A stretch of 64,000 bases of DNA from SG8-30 sp963715485 (GCA_963715485.1 OY970244.1:1116001-1180000); one strand, 5' to 3'. Counted from the stretch's first letter, positions 46,544-55,561 are shown. Made by a program: numbers and translations. The notes: a model not told the origin generated them from the letters alone.

Positions 46544-46574
46544 TCTCTTTCCCGGTAAAGATGGAGCAGAACGC

Positions 46575-46796
46575 ATGACCGAGCAGAAGTTCGACGAAGA
46601 GAAATTCAACGGCGAGATCCGCAAGTTCCTGAAGAAGGTCGGTATCACCTCCCAGATCGAAATCGAGACGGCGGTGCGGGCGGCACTGTCACGGGGCGAT
46701 CTCGACCTGACCAAACCGTTGCGCGCACGGATCGTGCTCGAGGTCGACGGCCTCGAGCTGCGCCACGTGGTCGACTACGACCTCGCGCTGAGCTAG
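46575..46796 (+). CDS. Small DUF6494-like protein of formate dehydrogenase loci
   Basis: 73 residues from ATG 46575. EEKFNGEIRKFLKKVGITSQ, IEIETAVRAALSRGDL and LEVDGLELRHVVDYDLAL match the short DUF6494 pattern as I recall it. 31 bases after the sigma-54 activator gene. Function unknown; it accompanies formate dehydrogenase genes here. Confidence 0.75.
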   Translation: MTEQKFDEEKFNGEIRKFLKKVGITSQIEIETAVRAALSRGDLDLTKPLRARIVLEVDGLELRHVVDYDLALS

Positions 46797-46811
46797 GGCT
46801 TGTCGGCAGGT

Positions 46812-47762
46812 CTAGGGTGACCAGACCAGCGAGCCGAGCTCGCCGAGGTCGTAACCGCCGAGCAGCTGCGCCAGGCGCTGGCACTCGGCCCCGCGAAGCT
46901 GTTCGAGCAGCTTGCGGAACAGGGTCCGGAAGAAAAAGCCGCGCGACAGCGCAAGGTCGAAGGCCTCCCACCCGATCGGCTGGAAATCCAGGCCGAACTC
47001 GGTCGCTGCACCACGGACTCCCGGTGCAACATCGGCCTGGCCCATGGCCACCGCCGCGGCGGCGTCGCGTTCGGAATAGGCCCTGGCGGTGATGCGCTGG
47101 TCGGCTGGATCCACGCGATGCAGTGCCAGCGTTTCCTGCAGGAACCGTTGCGAACCTGCGCCTTCCTGCCGCGCCGCCCAGCGCACCTCGGGGGCCATGA
47201 GCTGCTCGATGCGGCCTTTCGCTGCCCACAGCCCGGGCGCCATGATCAGTCCCTGCTCACGGCGGAAAAGTCGCACCAGGATCCAGTCCTTGTGCTGCGG
47301 ATAGGGGCGCAGCAACGCCGGATGACGCTGGCTGCTCTCGGTATCGGGTCCCCAGTGCAAGGCACACAGGTCCGCCCGCCGCCCGGCCAGCAGCGCGAGG
47401 CCCAGTTGCGTTCCCGTTGGCGCATGGCTGACCAGCGCCTGTCCGCGCATCTCGACCCCCATGAGCATGGCCGCGCGGTACAACAGGGGATCGTCGCTGC
47501 CGGCGATGACCATCCGGTCGGTCAGCAGGCCGCCGTGGCTCGACTCCAGCATCCATTGGTCGACGAGGTCGCGGGGGAACAGCCATTTGCCGGTCAGCCG
47601 TGTGGCCGGGATGCGACCCTCGTTCACCAGCGTGTAGATCTTCTTCTCGTTGACCTGCAGGTAGCGCGCCACTTCGCGCACGTTCATGAACCGCGGCGGC
47701 TCGATGGTCGCCACCGGCGGCGGATCCCCGGCGACCTGACTGGTCTTCTTGCTCGTGGTCAT
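46812..47762 (-). CDS. HTH (excisionase-type) regulator with periplasmic-binding-like effector domain
   Basis: 316 residues. Residues 25-70 are a MerR/excisionase-like winged helix (FMNVREVARYLQVNEKKIY to LTGKWLFPRDLVDQW). Residues ~80-300 are a PBP-like domain of the type found in molybdate- or oxyanion-responsive regulators (VIAGSDDPLLYRAAMLMGV, GLALLAGRRADLCALHW, AMGQADVAPGVRGAA). It diverges from the DUF3305/DUF3306/ferredoxin genes and may sense molybdate for this locus; that is inference. Confidence 0.85.
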   Translation of the reverse strand: MTTSKKTSQVAGDPPPVATIEPPRFMNVREVARYLQVNEKKIYTLVNEGRIPATRLTGKWLFPRDLVDQWMLESSHGGLLTDRMVIAGSDDPLLYRAAMLMGVEMRGQALVSHAPTGTQLGLALLAGRRADLCALHWGPDTESSQRHPALLRPYPQHKDWILVRLFRREQGLIMAPGLWAAKGRIEQLMAPEVRWAARQEGAGSQRFLQETLALHRVDPADQRITARAYSERDAAAAVAMGQADVAPGVRGAATEFGLDFQPIGWEAFDLALSRGFFFRTLFRKLLEQLRGAECQRLAQLLGGYDLGELGSLVWSP

Positions 47763-47868
47763 TTCAAATCCCCGCTCGACAGATTTCCACGACGCGCGCG
47801 CCGGCGGGCCGGCATCCGCTCGCTGGACACCAAAATCGCTGCAAGTTCCGTTCCGGCGAGCGAGTTGC

Positions 47869-47880
47869 CCCGCATGCGGG
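47869..47880. promoter_or_regulatory. Palindrome CCCGCATGCGGG in divergent regulator/DUF3305 region
   Basis: A perfect 12-bp palindrome between the HTH regulator (minus) and the DUF3305 gene (plus). Position fits an operator for the regulator, but a GC-rich 12-mer palindrome can arise by chance. Confidence 0.3.
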
Positions 47881-47932
47881 TGACTGGTGCAGAATGGGAC
47901 TGGTTATCAGCCGTGAAGGTGGCCGGTTCGCA

Positions 47933-48421
47933 ATGACCGCGGTACCCAGGTTCAGTGTTCCGGTGGCGGTGATCATGGGCAGGCGCATGGTCAGCCGCTC
48001 GGGCTGGCGCGTGCCCAGCTGGCGCGTCGTTGGCGTCGTCGCCGGCGACAACCTGCCGGGTCGCCAGTCGCGCGCGGTATCCGTGCACCGCGCCGAGGAC
48101 GAGGAACATTTCCTTTGGGGAGGGCTGCAGCTGGAACTGTATCGCGATGCCACCGAAGCCTACTGGTCCAACCTGATGGGACAGCAGCCGTCCCTGTTCG
48201 TGTTGTGCGCGGAAACCGAGAACGGAGCGCTAGAGCCGCAGTTCGTCACCGCGGACATGCACGAGGCTTCCTCGGGCACGGAAGGAGAAGACCTTGTCTT
48301 TGCGGCGCCGATCCCGCCGGAGGTGTACCAGCAGCTTGAACGCTTCGTGGTCGAGCATCACCGGCCGGAGGAAAAGCGTAAGCGCAAGCGCACCGACTGG
48401 AACGCCGACAAGCCCGCATGA
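47933..48421 (+). CDS. DUF3305 domain protein
   Basis: About 162 residues from ATG 47933; ATG 47894 would add 13 residues. Conserved look: FSVPVAVIMGRRMVSRSGW, WRVVGVVAG, HFLWGGLQLELYRDATEAYW. DUF3305 genes are found beside DUF3306 and formate dehydrogenase genes and have no known activity. The stop overlaps the next start by 4 bases. Confidence 0.85.
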   Translation: MTAVPRFSVPVAVIMGRRMVSRSGWRVPSWRVVGVVAGDNLPGRQSRAVSVHRAEDEEHFLWGGLQLELYRDATEAYWSNLMGQQPSLFVLCAETENGALEPQFVTADMHEASSGTEGEDLVFAAPIPPEVYQQLERFVVEHHRPEEKRKRKRTDWNADKPA

Positions 48422-48984
48422 GTGAACGGAAACCCACCGCAGGCGCCGACCCGACCGCCGCCGAGCCATTCCTGGAGCGATGGTCTAGGAAAAAGACGCA
48501 GGCGCGGACGGGCACGGACGAGGAATCAGCCGCGCCAGCGGACCTGCCTGTCCAGGCGAGTGAGCCGGAACCCTCCTCGCGTGATCCGGGTGTCGTCGAA
48601 CTGCCAGATCTCGACAGCCTCGATGCCGACTCCGACTACAGTGCCTTCCTGACGCCGGGAGTGGACGCCAAGCTGCGACGTACGGCACTGCGCAAGCTGT
48701 TCAGTAGCCCGAAGTTCAACGTGCTGGACGGCATGGACGACTATTGCGACGACTACACCCAGTTCGAGAGCCTGGGTGACCTCGTTACGGCGGATATGCG
48801 GCATCATATCGAGCGCATCGCACGCGCCGCCGCCAAGGCGCTGGAAGATGGCGGGCCCGGTGAGGTCCCTGCAACGGATGCGGCACCGAACGCGCAAGCC
48901 GTCGCAGCATCTTCCGGCGAGCCTGCCGATCAGGCTGCCAACGACCAAAAGGGACCAAATGACGAATCCGACCGGCCTGCCTGA
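48418..48984 (+). CDS. DUF3306 domain protein
   Basis: 188 residues, acidic. FLERWSRKKTQAR at the N-terminus, LPDLDSLDADSDYSAFLTPG and ALRKLFSSPKFNVLDGMDDY CDDYTQF are DUF3306 traits. Low-complexity Ala/Glu tail. It overlaps DUF3305 (4 bases) and the polyferredoxin gene (26 bases), so the three are translated together. Function unknown. Confidence 0.85.
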   Translation: MSERKPTAGADPTAAEPFLERWSRKKTQARTGTDEESAAPADLPVQASEPEPSSRDPGVVELPDLDSLDADSDYSAFLTPGVDAKLRRTALRKLFSSPKFNVLDGMDDYCDDYTQFESLGDLVTADMRHHIERIARAAAKALEDGGPGEVPATDAAPNAQAVAASSGEPADQAANDQKGPNDESDRPA

Positions 48985-50620
48985 GGAAACCGCCGACGGC
49001 AAGGCCCGGGTCGCCGCGCTGGCTTGCTTGCGCTTCGACGACGTGACGCCAACGGCGGTGGTGGAGTTCGTCTCCGGCGGCCGCTGCCTGATCGTTGGTG
49101 ACGAACAACGAGCGCTGGAGGCGGCCCGGCGCCTCGGTCCTGGATTGCCCTGCGTGATCGCGGTGCCCTCGGAGGCCGCGCCGCGTGCCTCGGTGGTCGA
49201 TGGCATCGACGTGGTCCGCGGGGGCCAACCAGTCGTGTCAGGAGCGCTCGGCGATTTCCGGGTATCGCTCGCCGGCAGCGGTGCCGGTCGCGACCTGGGG
49301 GCCTTGCTCGCGCCGCCAGTCGAGCGCTTCGACCTGGTCCTCGACCTTGGCAGCCCGCGGCTGCTGAGCCAGGCCATGCCGCCACTCGGATATTACGCTC
49401 CCGGGCCGGATGAGTCCGCGCTGGAAGCCGTGCTCGCGACCCTGCCCGACATGCAGGGCAGCTTCGAGAAGCCGAAGTTCTTCGCTTACGACCCGGATAT
49501 CTGCGCGCACGGGCGTAGCGGCAAGCGTGGCTGCACGCGCTGCATCGATGCCTGCCCGGCCGAGGCGATCGTCTCGATCGGTGAGCGGATCCAGGTAAAC
49601 CCATACCTGTGCCAGGGCGGCGGCGCCTGCGCGACGGCTTGCCCCACTGGCGCGATCACCTACACCTATCCGCCAGCCGCCGACCTGCTGGCACTGCTGC
49701 GCGGCGCGTTGCGCGCGTACGCGGACGCTGCTGGATCCCGGCCGGTCCTGCTTTTTTACGATGAAAGCTCGCGCGAGTCGGTCTTTGGCTCGCTGGCTGC
49801 AATGCCCGAGCGGATCCTCCCGGTACCGGTTGAGGAAGTCGGCTCGGTGGGCATGGACGTGTGGCTGGTTGGACTGGCCTACGGCGCCGAGGGCGTAATT
49901 ATTCTGACATCCGACCGGACGCCGCCCCAGGTGGTCGAAGCTGCCCAGGACCAGCTGGTCACGGCAAGGGCCATCCTTGCCGGGATGGGTTACGACGAGG
50001 GATGCCTGCAGCTGGTGAACGCTGACCAGACTTCGGCTGCGCTGGAAGCGCTGGCCGGCTTGCCCGCCGGCCCGCCGAGGCGCCCGGCGACCTTTGCAGC
50101 GCCTCCCGACAAGCGTGGCAGGTTGAGAGGCGCCCTGGAGCACCTGCATGGGCAGGCACCGGCGCCCCGACGGAGCGTGGAGCTGCCGGCGAGCGCGCCC
50201 TTTGGCGAGGTTCGGGTCAACACGCAGGCCTGTACCCTGTGCATGGGCTGCGTGTCGGTCTGCCCGACCCATGCGCTGCAGGATGGCCGCGGACTACCGC
50301 AGCTGAACTTCCGCGAATGGAGTTGCGTGCAGTGCGGGTTATGCGAGCGCGCCTGCCCGGAGAGCGCCATCACGCTCAATGCGCGGCTGCTCTACGAGGT
50401 CGAGGAACGCGAAAGGCCGCGATTGCTGCATGAGGAGCAGCCGGTTTGCTGCATCTCTTGCGGCAAACCCTTCGCCACCCAGTCGATGCTCGACGTGTTG
50501 AATCGCAAGCTGGCGGATCACTGGATGTTCCAGACCGAGGAAGCGCGGCGTCGGATGCTGATGTGCGAGGATTGCCGCGTTCGCAACATGTTCTCCGCCG
50601 AGGGCGGAAAGAGTCGTTAG
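48959..50620 (+). CDS. Polyferredoxin-type 4Fe-4S protein of formate dehydrogenase locus
   Basis: 553 residues from ATG 48959. The N-terminal ~170 residues lack Cys and resemble a nucleotide-binding-like fold. Cluster motifs follow: CTRCIDACPAEAI, CQGGGACATACPTGAI, CTLCMGCVSVCPTHAL and CVQCGLCERACPESAI. The C-terminus has CCISCGKPF and MCEDCRVRN, a likely zinc ribbon. It may carry electrons to or from formate dehydrogenase or help in its assembly. Last of the DUF3305/3306 operon. Confidence 0.87.
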   Translation: MTNPTGLPEETADGKARVAALACLRFDDVTPTAVVEFVSGGRCLIVGDEQRALEAARRLGPGLPCVIAVPSEAAPRASVVDGIDVVRGGQPVVSGALGDFRVSLAGSGAGRDLGALLAPPVERFDLVLDLGSPRLLSQAMPPLGYYAPGPDESALEAVLATLPDMQGSFEKPKFFAYDPDICAHGRSGKRGCTRCIDACPAEAIVSIGERIQVNPYLCQGGGACATACPTGAITYTYPPAADLLALLRGALRAYADAAGSRPVLLFYDESSRESVFGSLAAMPERILPVPVEEVGSVGMDVWLVGLAYGAEGVIILTSDRTPPQVVEAAQDQLVTARAILAGMGYDEGCLQLVNADQTSAALEALAGLPAGPPRRPATFAAPPDKRGRLRGALEHLHGQAPAPRRSVELPASAPFGEVRVNTQACTLCMGCVSVCPTHALQDGRGLPQLNFREWSCVQCGLCERACPESAITLNARLLYEVEERERPRLLHEEQPVCCISCGKPFATQSMLDVLNRKLADHWMFQTEEARRRMLMCEDCRVRNMFSAEGGKSR

Positions 50621-50642
50621 GTCCCACTTGCGGGCCCCATTC

Positions 50643-50657
50643 AGGACAAAATGTCTC
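50643..50657. promoter_or_regulatory. Candidate upstream activator site for fdh operon
   Basis: AGGACAAAATGTCTC matches 11 of 15 positions of the perfect palindrome at 45093 and keeps its GGACA/TGTC arms. It is centred about 79 bases upstream of the -24 element, a normal distance for a sigma-54 activator site. Confidence 0.55.
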
Positions 50658-50727
50658 ATTCACGACCGCAATCAGCCCCTTACTTCGGAGTAACGTGGAT
50701 CACAAGGCAGCTGGCCGCCGCAAAATG

Positions 50728-50743
50728 TGGCCCGGATATTGCT
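50728..50743 (+). promoter_or_regulatory. Sigma-54 (-24/-12) promoter of the fdh operon
   Basis: TGGCCCGGATATTGCT fits TGGCACG-N4-TTGCW with one mismatch and the exact 10-base gap between GG and GC. Transcription would start near 50754, about 28 bases before the first gene. Confidence 0.75.
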
Positions 50744-50781
50744 TATGTTGAGGGTGTACGGATGAAGGGAAGGACGTCGGC

Positions 50782-51456
50782 ATGCCTGAAGCGGGCATTG
50801 ACGTCGCTGCAGCAAGGTCGGTCGCCATGGTGACCGCCGCCGGCGACGAGGACCAGGTTCGGGGCAACGTTTATGCGTTGCTCGGGCACCTGCTGTCCGC
50901 CCCGCCCGATGCCGCCGTGCTCGAGTCCCTCGCTGCCATCGACCCCGCGCCCGCCGACCAGAGCCTGCTGACGGCATCCTGGCAGATGCTCGGTGATGCC
51001 GCCGCCCGAGCCACGCCCGAGTCGCTGCGTGAAGAACACACCGCCCTGTTCATCGGTATCGGTCGCGGTGAGGTCGTGCCCTACGCTTCCTGGTACCTGA
51101 CAGGATTCCTGATGGAACAGCCTCTGGCTCGCCTGCGCAGCGACCTCGGGCAGCTCGGCATCGAGCGGCAGGATGGCGTGAAAGAGCCCGAGGACCATGT
51201 TGCCGCGTTGTGCGACGCGATGGCGCTGCTGATCACCGGGGACGAGCCAGTGCCGGTCGATCTCCAGTCGCAATTCTTTGCTCGCCACATGGAGCCCTGG
51301 ATGGGCCGGTTTTTCCGCGACCTGCAGCAGGCGACCTCGGCGCGTTTTTACCGCGCTGTGGGCCAGTTGGGCGAGCAGTTCATGGACGTTGAGACAAGGG
51401 CGTTCTCCATGTCTATCCCGGCGGCGGGGACATCTTCGCCGCGGACGGACGCGTAG
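50782..51456 (+). CDS. TorD/DmsD-family chaperone for formate dehydrogenase
   Basis: 224 residues, all-helical. RGNVYALLGHLLSAPPDAAV, EEHTALFIGIGRGEVVPYAS, YLTGFLMEQPLARLRSDL and EPEDHVAALCDAMALLI are TorD-family blocks. These chaperones bind the Tat leader of a molybdoenzyme until its cofactor is in place; here the client is the alpha subunit at 51792. ATG 50782 follows AAGGGAAGGA. First gene behind the sigma-54 promoter. Confidence 0.9.
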   Translation: MPEAGIDVAAARSVAMVTAAGDEDQVRGNVYALLGHLLSAPPDAAVLESLAAIDPAPADQSLLTASWQMLGDAAARATPESLREEHTALFIGIGRGEVVPYASWYLTGFLMEQPLARLRSDLGQLGIERQDGVKEPEDHVAALCDAMALLITGDEPVPVDLQSQFFARHMEPWMGRFFRDLQQATSARFYRAVGQLGEQFMDVETRAFSMSIPAAGTSSPRTDA

Positions 51457-51523
51457 TTCCTGGAAACTTGATAGCCTAGGCCGGCCATTGGCAAGAACCG
51501 GCGCCGATAGAGGAAGCAGACAC

Positions 51524-51730
51524 ATGAGTCGTGAAACGGGCCAGAGCAAGACCAGCCGGCGCAAATTCCTGCGCGATTTGGCTGCCATGGGCGGCGTCGC
51601 CGCCGTCGCAACATCGGCCAGCGCCGGTGTCCGCGATTCGGTCGTCGAGACGACCCCACAGACCCCGAAGCCGCAGGGCTATCGGGTGACACCGCACGTG
51701 GCCAAGTACTACGACAAGGCCCGAATCTGA
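51524..51730 (+). CDS. Small Tat-signal protein of formate dehydrogenase operon
   Basis: 68 residues from ATG 51524. SRRKFLRDLAAMGG is a twin-arginine leader with an Ala-rich h-region; the rest (PKPQGYRVTPHVAKYYDKARI) is short and conserved in formate dehydrogenase operons of this type. The role is unknown; it may be a small membrane or periplasmic adapter of the complex. Confidence 0.87.
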   Translation: MSRETGQSKTSRRKFLRDLAAMGGVAAVATSASAGVRDSVVETTPQTPKPQGYRVTPHVAKYYDKARI

Positions 51731-51791
51731 TTCTCCGGAAAATCGCGACCCCCGGGCCGCGCCCCGATTTCTCCAAAAGGGAGACACAGCG

Positions 51792-54674
51792 ATGAAGCTG
51801 GTCAAGAAGACGAGTCCCGACAACGCAGTCACCCAGGCAGCCGCAGGGCTGCTGGGTAGAACCATCGACCGCCGTGCGTTCCTGAAGCGCACCGGCATCG
51901 CAGCGGGCGGCGCGGCAGTGGCCATCGGCCTGCCGGCACGCATGATGCGCCGGGCCGATGCGGCGGATGCCGCAGCGGCAGGCGGCGATACCGTCGTCAA
52001 GAAGTCGGTGTGCACGCACTGCTCGGTCGGCTGCGGCATCGTCGCAGAAGTCCAGAACGGCGTATGGACCGGCCAGGAACCGGACTTCGATTCGCCCTTC
52101 AACATGGGCGGGCATTGCGCCAAGGGCGCCTCGGTCCGTGAGCACGGCCACGGCGAGAAGCGCCTGAAGTACCCGATGAAGAAAGTCGGCGGCAAGTGGG
52201 AACGCCTGTCCTGGGACCAGGCAATCGACGAGATCGGCGACAAGCTGCTGGAGATCCGCGAGCGGACGAGTCCTGACTCCGTGTACTGGCTGGGTTCGGC
52301 CAAGTTCAGCAATGAGCAGGCCTACCTGTACCGCAAGTTCGCGGCCATGTGGGGCACCAACAACGTCGATCACCAGGCGCGTATCTGCCACTCCACCACC
52401 GTGGCGGGTGTCGCGAACACCTGGGGCTACGGCGCGATGACCAACTCCTACAACGACATGCACCTGTGCAAGTCGATGTTCTTCATCGGCAGCAATGCCG
52501 CCGAGGCCCATCCGGTCGCCATGCAGCACGTGCTGCGCGGCAAGGAGAATGGCGGCAAGCTGATCGTCGCGGACCCGCGCTTCACGCGTACCGCAGCGCA
52601 CGCCGACCAGTTCTTGCGGCTGCGCCCGGGCACGGACGTGCCGCTGATCTGGGGCCTGCTGTGGCACATCTTCCAGAACGGCTGGGAAGACAAGGAATAC
52701 ATCCGCCAGCGCGTGTTCGGCATGGAGGACATCCGCGCCGAGGTCGCCAAGTGGACACCGGACGTGGTCGAGAGCGTCACGGGCATCCCGGAGGCCGAGG
52801 TCAAGAGAGCGGCGCAGACCATGGCGGAGAATCGCCCCGGTACCATCGTCTGGTGCATGGGTGGCACCCAACACACCATCGGCAACAACAACACCCGGGC
52901 CTACTGCGTCCTGCAGCTGGCGCTGGGCAACATCGGCGTGGCTGGCGGCGGCGCCAACATCTTCCGCGGCCACGACAACGTGCAGGGCGCGACCGACCTC
53001 GGTGTGCTGGCCGATACGCTGCCGGGCTACTACGGCCTGGCGGAGGGGTCCTGGAAGCACTGGGCCCGCGTCTGGGACCTCGACTTCGACTGGATCAAGG
53101 CGCGCTTCGACCAGGGCAGCTACGAAGGCGGCGACAAGCCCGTACCGGTGATGAATGCCAAAGGCATCACCGTCTCACGCTGGATCGACGGCGTGATGGA
53201 GCCCGCCGAGAACGTCGCCCAGAAGGATTCCATCAAGGCCATGTTCATGTGGGGTCACGCGCCGAACAGCCAGACGCGCGGAACCGAGATGAAGAAGGCG
53301 ATGGAGACGCTCGAGCTGTTCGTGATCGTGGATCCCTACCCGACGCACTCGGCGGTGCTGCCGGACCGCGAGGACGGCATCTACCTGCTGCCGGCCTGCA
53401 CGCAGTTCGAGACCTACGGCTCGGTGACGGCGTCCAACCGGTCACTGCAGTGGCGCGAGAAGATCATGGAGCCGTTGTTCGAGTCGCTGCCCGACCACAC
53501 CATCATGTACAAGCTCGCCAAGAAGCTTGGCTTCGCGGACGAGCTGACCAAGCACATCGAGGTGAACGGCGAGGAGCCGCTGGTCGAGGACATCCTGCGC
53601 GAGCTCAATCGCGGGATGTGGACCATCGGCTACACCGGCCAGAGCCCGGAGCGGCTGAAGCTGCACTTGGAGAACAAGCACACCTTCAATGTGACGACGC
53701 TGAAGGCGGAGGGGGGCCCCTGCGACGGCGATTACTACGGGCTGCCGTGGCCGTGCTGGGGCACCCCGGAGATGAAGCATCCGGGTTCGCCGAACCTGTA
53801 CGACACCAGCAAGTCGGTCGCGGAGGGCGGCATGCCATTCCGTGCCCGCTTCGGCGTCGAGTACCAGGGCAAGAACCTGTTGTCGGAGGATTCCTGGAGC
53901 AAGGATTCCGAGATCAAGGATGGCTATCCGGAGTTCACCGCGGACATGCTCAAGCAGCTCGGCTGGTGGAGCGACCTGACCGCCGACGAGCAGAAGGCGG
54001 CGGAGGGCAGGAACTGGAAGAACGACCTGTCCGGTGGCATCCAGCGGGTGGCGATCAAGCACGGCTGCGCGCCCTACGGCAACGCCAAGGCGCGCTGCAT
54101 CGTGTGGACCTTCCCGGACCCGGTGCCGATTCACCGCGAGCCGCTCTACACCAGCCGCCGCGACCTCGTGGAAAAGTACCCGACCTACGAGGACCGCAAG
54201 TCGTTCTGGCGCCTGCCGACGCGCTACGCGTCGATCCAGGCACAGGACTACTCAGGCGACTACCCGCTGATCCACACCAGCGGACGACTGGTCGAGTACG
54301 AAGGCGGCGGCGAGGAAACCCGTTCCAACCCATGGCTGGCCGAGCTGCAGCAGTTCATGTTCGCCGAGATCAACCCGGTGGACGCGAACGACCGCGGTAT
54401 CAAGGACGGCCAGTGGATCTGGCTGGAAGGACCTGAAGGCGGAAAGATCAAGATCAAGGCCATGGTCACCCAGCGTGTCGGACGTGGCGTGGTGTTCACG
54501 CCGTATCACTTCGGCGGCTGGTTCCAGGGCGAGGACCTGCTGAACAAGTATCCTGAAGGCACCGCACCGTACGTTCGGGGTGATGCTGCCAACACAGCGT
54601 TCACCTATGGCTACGACTCGGTGACGATGATGCAGGAGACGAAGGCCTCGTTGTGCAAGATCACGGCAGCCTAG
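51792..54674 (+). CDS. fdhA: Formate dehydrogenase alpha subunit (Mo-bisMGD, Cys form)
   Basis: 960 residues. Tat leader DRRAFLKRTGIAAGG, then the N-terminal 4Fe-4S site CTHCSVGCGIVAEV with a later Cys in GGHCAKGAS. The active-site loop DHQARICHSTTVAGVANTWG carries Cys199 where E. coli FdnG/FdoG have selenocysteine, so no Sec is needed. MGD-binding segments include WGHAPNSQTRG and HTSGRLVEYEGGG. It oxidises formate to CO2 in the periplasm and feeds electrons to the beta and gamma subunits. Operon: chaperone, Tat peptide, alpha, beta, lipoprotein, gamma. Confidence 0.96.
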   Translation: MKLVKKTSPDNAVTQAAAGLLGRTIDRRAFLKRTGIAAGGAAVAIGLPARMMRRADAADAAAAGGDTVVKKSVCTHCSVGCGIVAEVQNGVWTGQEPDFDSPFNMGGHCAKGASVREHGHGEKRLKYPMKKVGGKWERLSWDQAIDEIGDKLLEIRERTSPDSVYWLGSAKFSNEQAYLYRKFAAMWGTNNVDHQARICHSTTVAGVANTWGYGAMTNSYNDMHLCKSMFFIGSNAAEAHPVAMQHVLRGKENGGKLIVADPRFTRTAAHADQFLRLRPGTDVPLIWGLLWHIFQNGWEDKEYIRQRVFGMEDIRAEVAKWTPDVVESVTGIPEAEVKRAAQTMAENRPGTIVWCMGGTQHTIGNNNTRAYCVLQLALGNIGVAGGGANIFRGHDNVQGATDLGVLADTLPGYYGLAEGSWKHWARVWDLDFDWIKARFDQGSYEGGDKPVPVMNAKGITVSRWIDGVMEPAENVAQKDSIKAMFMWGHAPNSQTRGTEMKKAMETLELFVIVDPYPTHSAVLPDREDGIYLLPACTQFETYGSVTASNRSLQWREKIMEPLFESLPDHTIMYKLAKKLGFADELTKHIEVNGEEPLVEDILRELNRGMWTIGYTGQSPERLKLHLENKHTFNVTTLKAEGGPCDGDYYGLPWPCWGTPEMKHPGSPNLYDTSKSVAEGGMPFRARFGVEYQGKNLLSEDSWSKDSEIKDGYPEFTADMLKQLGWWSDLTADEQKAAEGRNWKNDLSGGIQRVAIKHGCAPYGNAKARCIVWTFPDPVPIHREPLYTSRRDLVEKYPTYEDRKSFWRLPTRYASIQAQDYSGDYPLIHTSGRLVEYEGGGEETRSNPWLAELQQFMFAEINPVDANDRGIKDGQWIWLEGPEGGKIKIKAMVTQRVGRGVVFTPYHFGGWFQGEDLLNKYPEGTAPYVRGDAANTAFTYGYDSVTMMQETKASLCKITAA

Positions 54675-54687
54675 GAGAACATTAATC

Positions 54688-55281
54688 ATGGCTCGCATGA
54701 AATTCCTGTGTGATTCCGAGCGCTGCATCGAGTGCAACGGTTGTGTGACGGCCTGCAAGAACGAGCACGAGGTGCCCTGGGGCGTGAACCGGCGCCGGGT
54801 GGTGACGCTCGACGACGGCGTGCCGGGCGAGAAGTCGATTTCGGTCGCGTGCATGCACTGCACTGACGCGCCATGCGCGGCGGTCTGTCCGGTGGATTGT
54901 TTCTACACGACCGACGACGGCATCGTGCTGCACGACAAGGACCTGTGCATCGGTTGCGGCTACTGCTTCTACGCCTGCCCGTTCGGGGCGCCGCAGTACC
55001 CGCAGAAGGAGGCCTTCGGCGTCCGCGGCAAGATGGACAAGTGCACCTTCTGCGCCGGCGGCCCCGAGGGCAAGGACAACTCCGAGGAGGAGCGGCACAA
55101 GTACGGCCGTAACCGCATTGCAGAGGGCAAGCTGCCGCTGTGCGCGGAGATGTGCTCGACCAAGGCACTGCTCGCCGGCGACGGCGACATGGTGGCCGAC
55201 ATCTATCGCGAGCGTGTACTGAAGCGCAGTGGTCGGCCGCAAACCTGGGGTTGGGACACTGCCTACCAGGAAAAGAGCTGA
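54688..55281 (+). CDS. fdhB: Formate dehydrogenase iron-sulfur (beta) subunit
   Basis: 197 residues, 13 bases after alpha. Four 4Fe-4S sites: CIECNGCVTACKNEH, CMHCTDAPCAAVCP, CIGCGYCFYACP and CTFC ... LCAEMCSTKAL. It passes electrons from alpha to the membrane cytochrome b. It lacks the long C-terminal membrane helix of E. coli FdnH, as in the shorter FDH3-type beta subunits. Confidence 0.95.
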   Translation: MARMKFLCDSERCIECNGCVTACKNEHEVPWGVNRRRVVTLDDGVPGEKSISVACMHCTDAPCAAVCPVDCFYTTDDGIVLHDKDLCIGCGYCFYACPFGAPQYPQKEAFGVRGKMDKCTFCAGGPEGKDNSEEERHKYGRNRIAEGKLPLCAEMCSTKALLAGDGDMVADIYRERVLKRSGRPQTWGWDTAYQEKS

Positions 55282-55324
55282 GGCTGGGGCGGCGACAGCG
55301 CCGGTACGCACGAGGGTTAGTCGA

Positions 55325-55528
55325 GTGAAAACCTCAACAGTAAAACTGACAGTCTGCGTCGCCGCGACCGTGGTCGCGCTGGCCGGCTGCTACGGGCCCG
55401 TGTTCCCGACCGTGTACGAACCGGGAGAGTACAAGGGTGCCAGTGATCCGTTGCTGAAGACGCACGCGACGGCGGAGTCGAAGCAGGCGTTGCAGCAGCG
55501 CTTCACGACCAGCCAGACGGACCGTTAG
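55325..55528 (+). CDS. Small lipoprotein in formate dehydrogenase operon
   Basis: 67 residues from GTG 55325. VCVAATVVALAGCYGPVF gives a signal peptide with lipobox LAGC. The mature part is short and polar. Not a known formate dehydrogenase subunit. Its place between beta and gamma suggests an accessory role at the membrane. Confidence 0.75.
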   Translation: MKTSTVKLTVCVAATVVALAGCYGPVFPTVYEPGEYKGASDPLLKTHATAESKQALQQRFTTSQTDR

Positions 55529-55561
55529 AGGCTGCCGCGCGGTTCGAGCAGGAGATACGCA

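Noticed and set aside
51461..51475. TGGAAACTTGATAGC as an internal sigma-54 promoter before the Tat peptide gene
   Set aside because: Correct GG/GC spacing but both elements deviate from consensus and it lies within an operon that already has a better promoter.
52386..52388. Selenocysteine in formate dehydrogenase
   Set aside because: The codon is TGC (Cys), not TGA, and the gene has no internal stop.
51348..53060. 570-codon antisense open frame across the chaperone and fdhA genes
   Set aside because: Antisense shadow without recognisable motifs or start context.
52349..54436. 695-codon open frame overlapping the formate dehydrogenase alpha gene
   Set aside because: Shadow of a high-GC gene in another frame; Arg/Gly/Ala-rich with no domain, while the alpha frame is fully supported.
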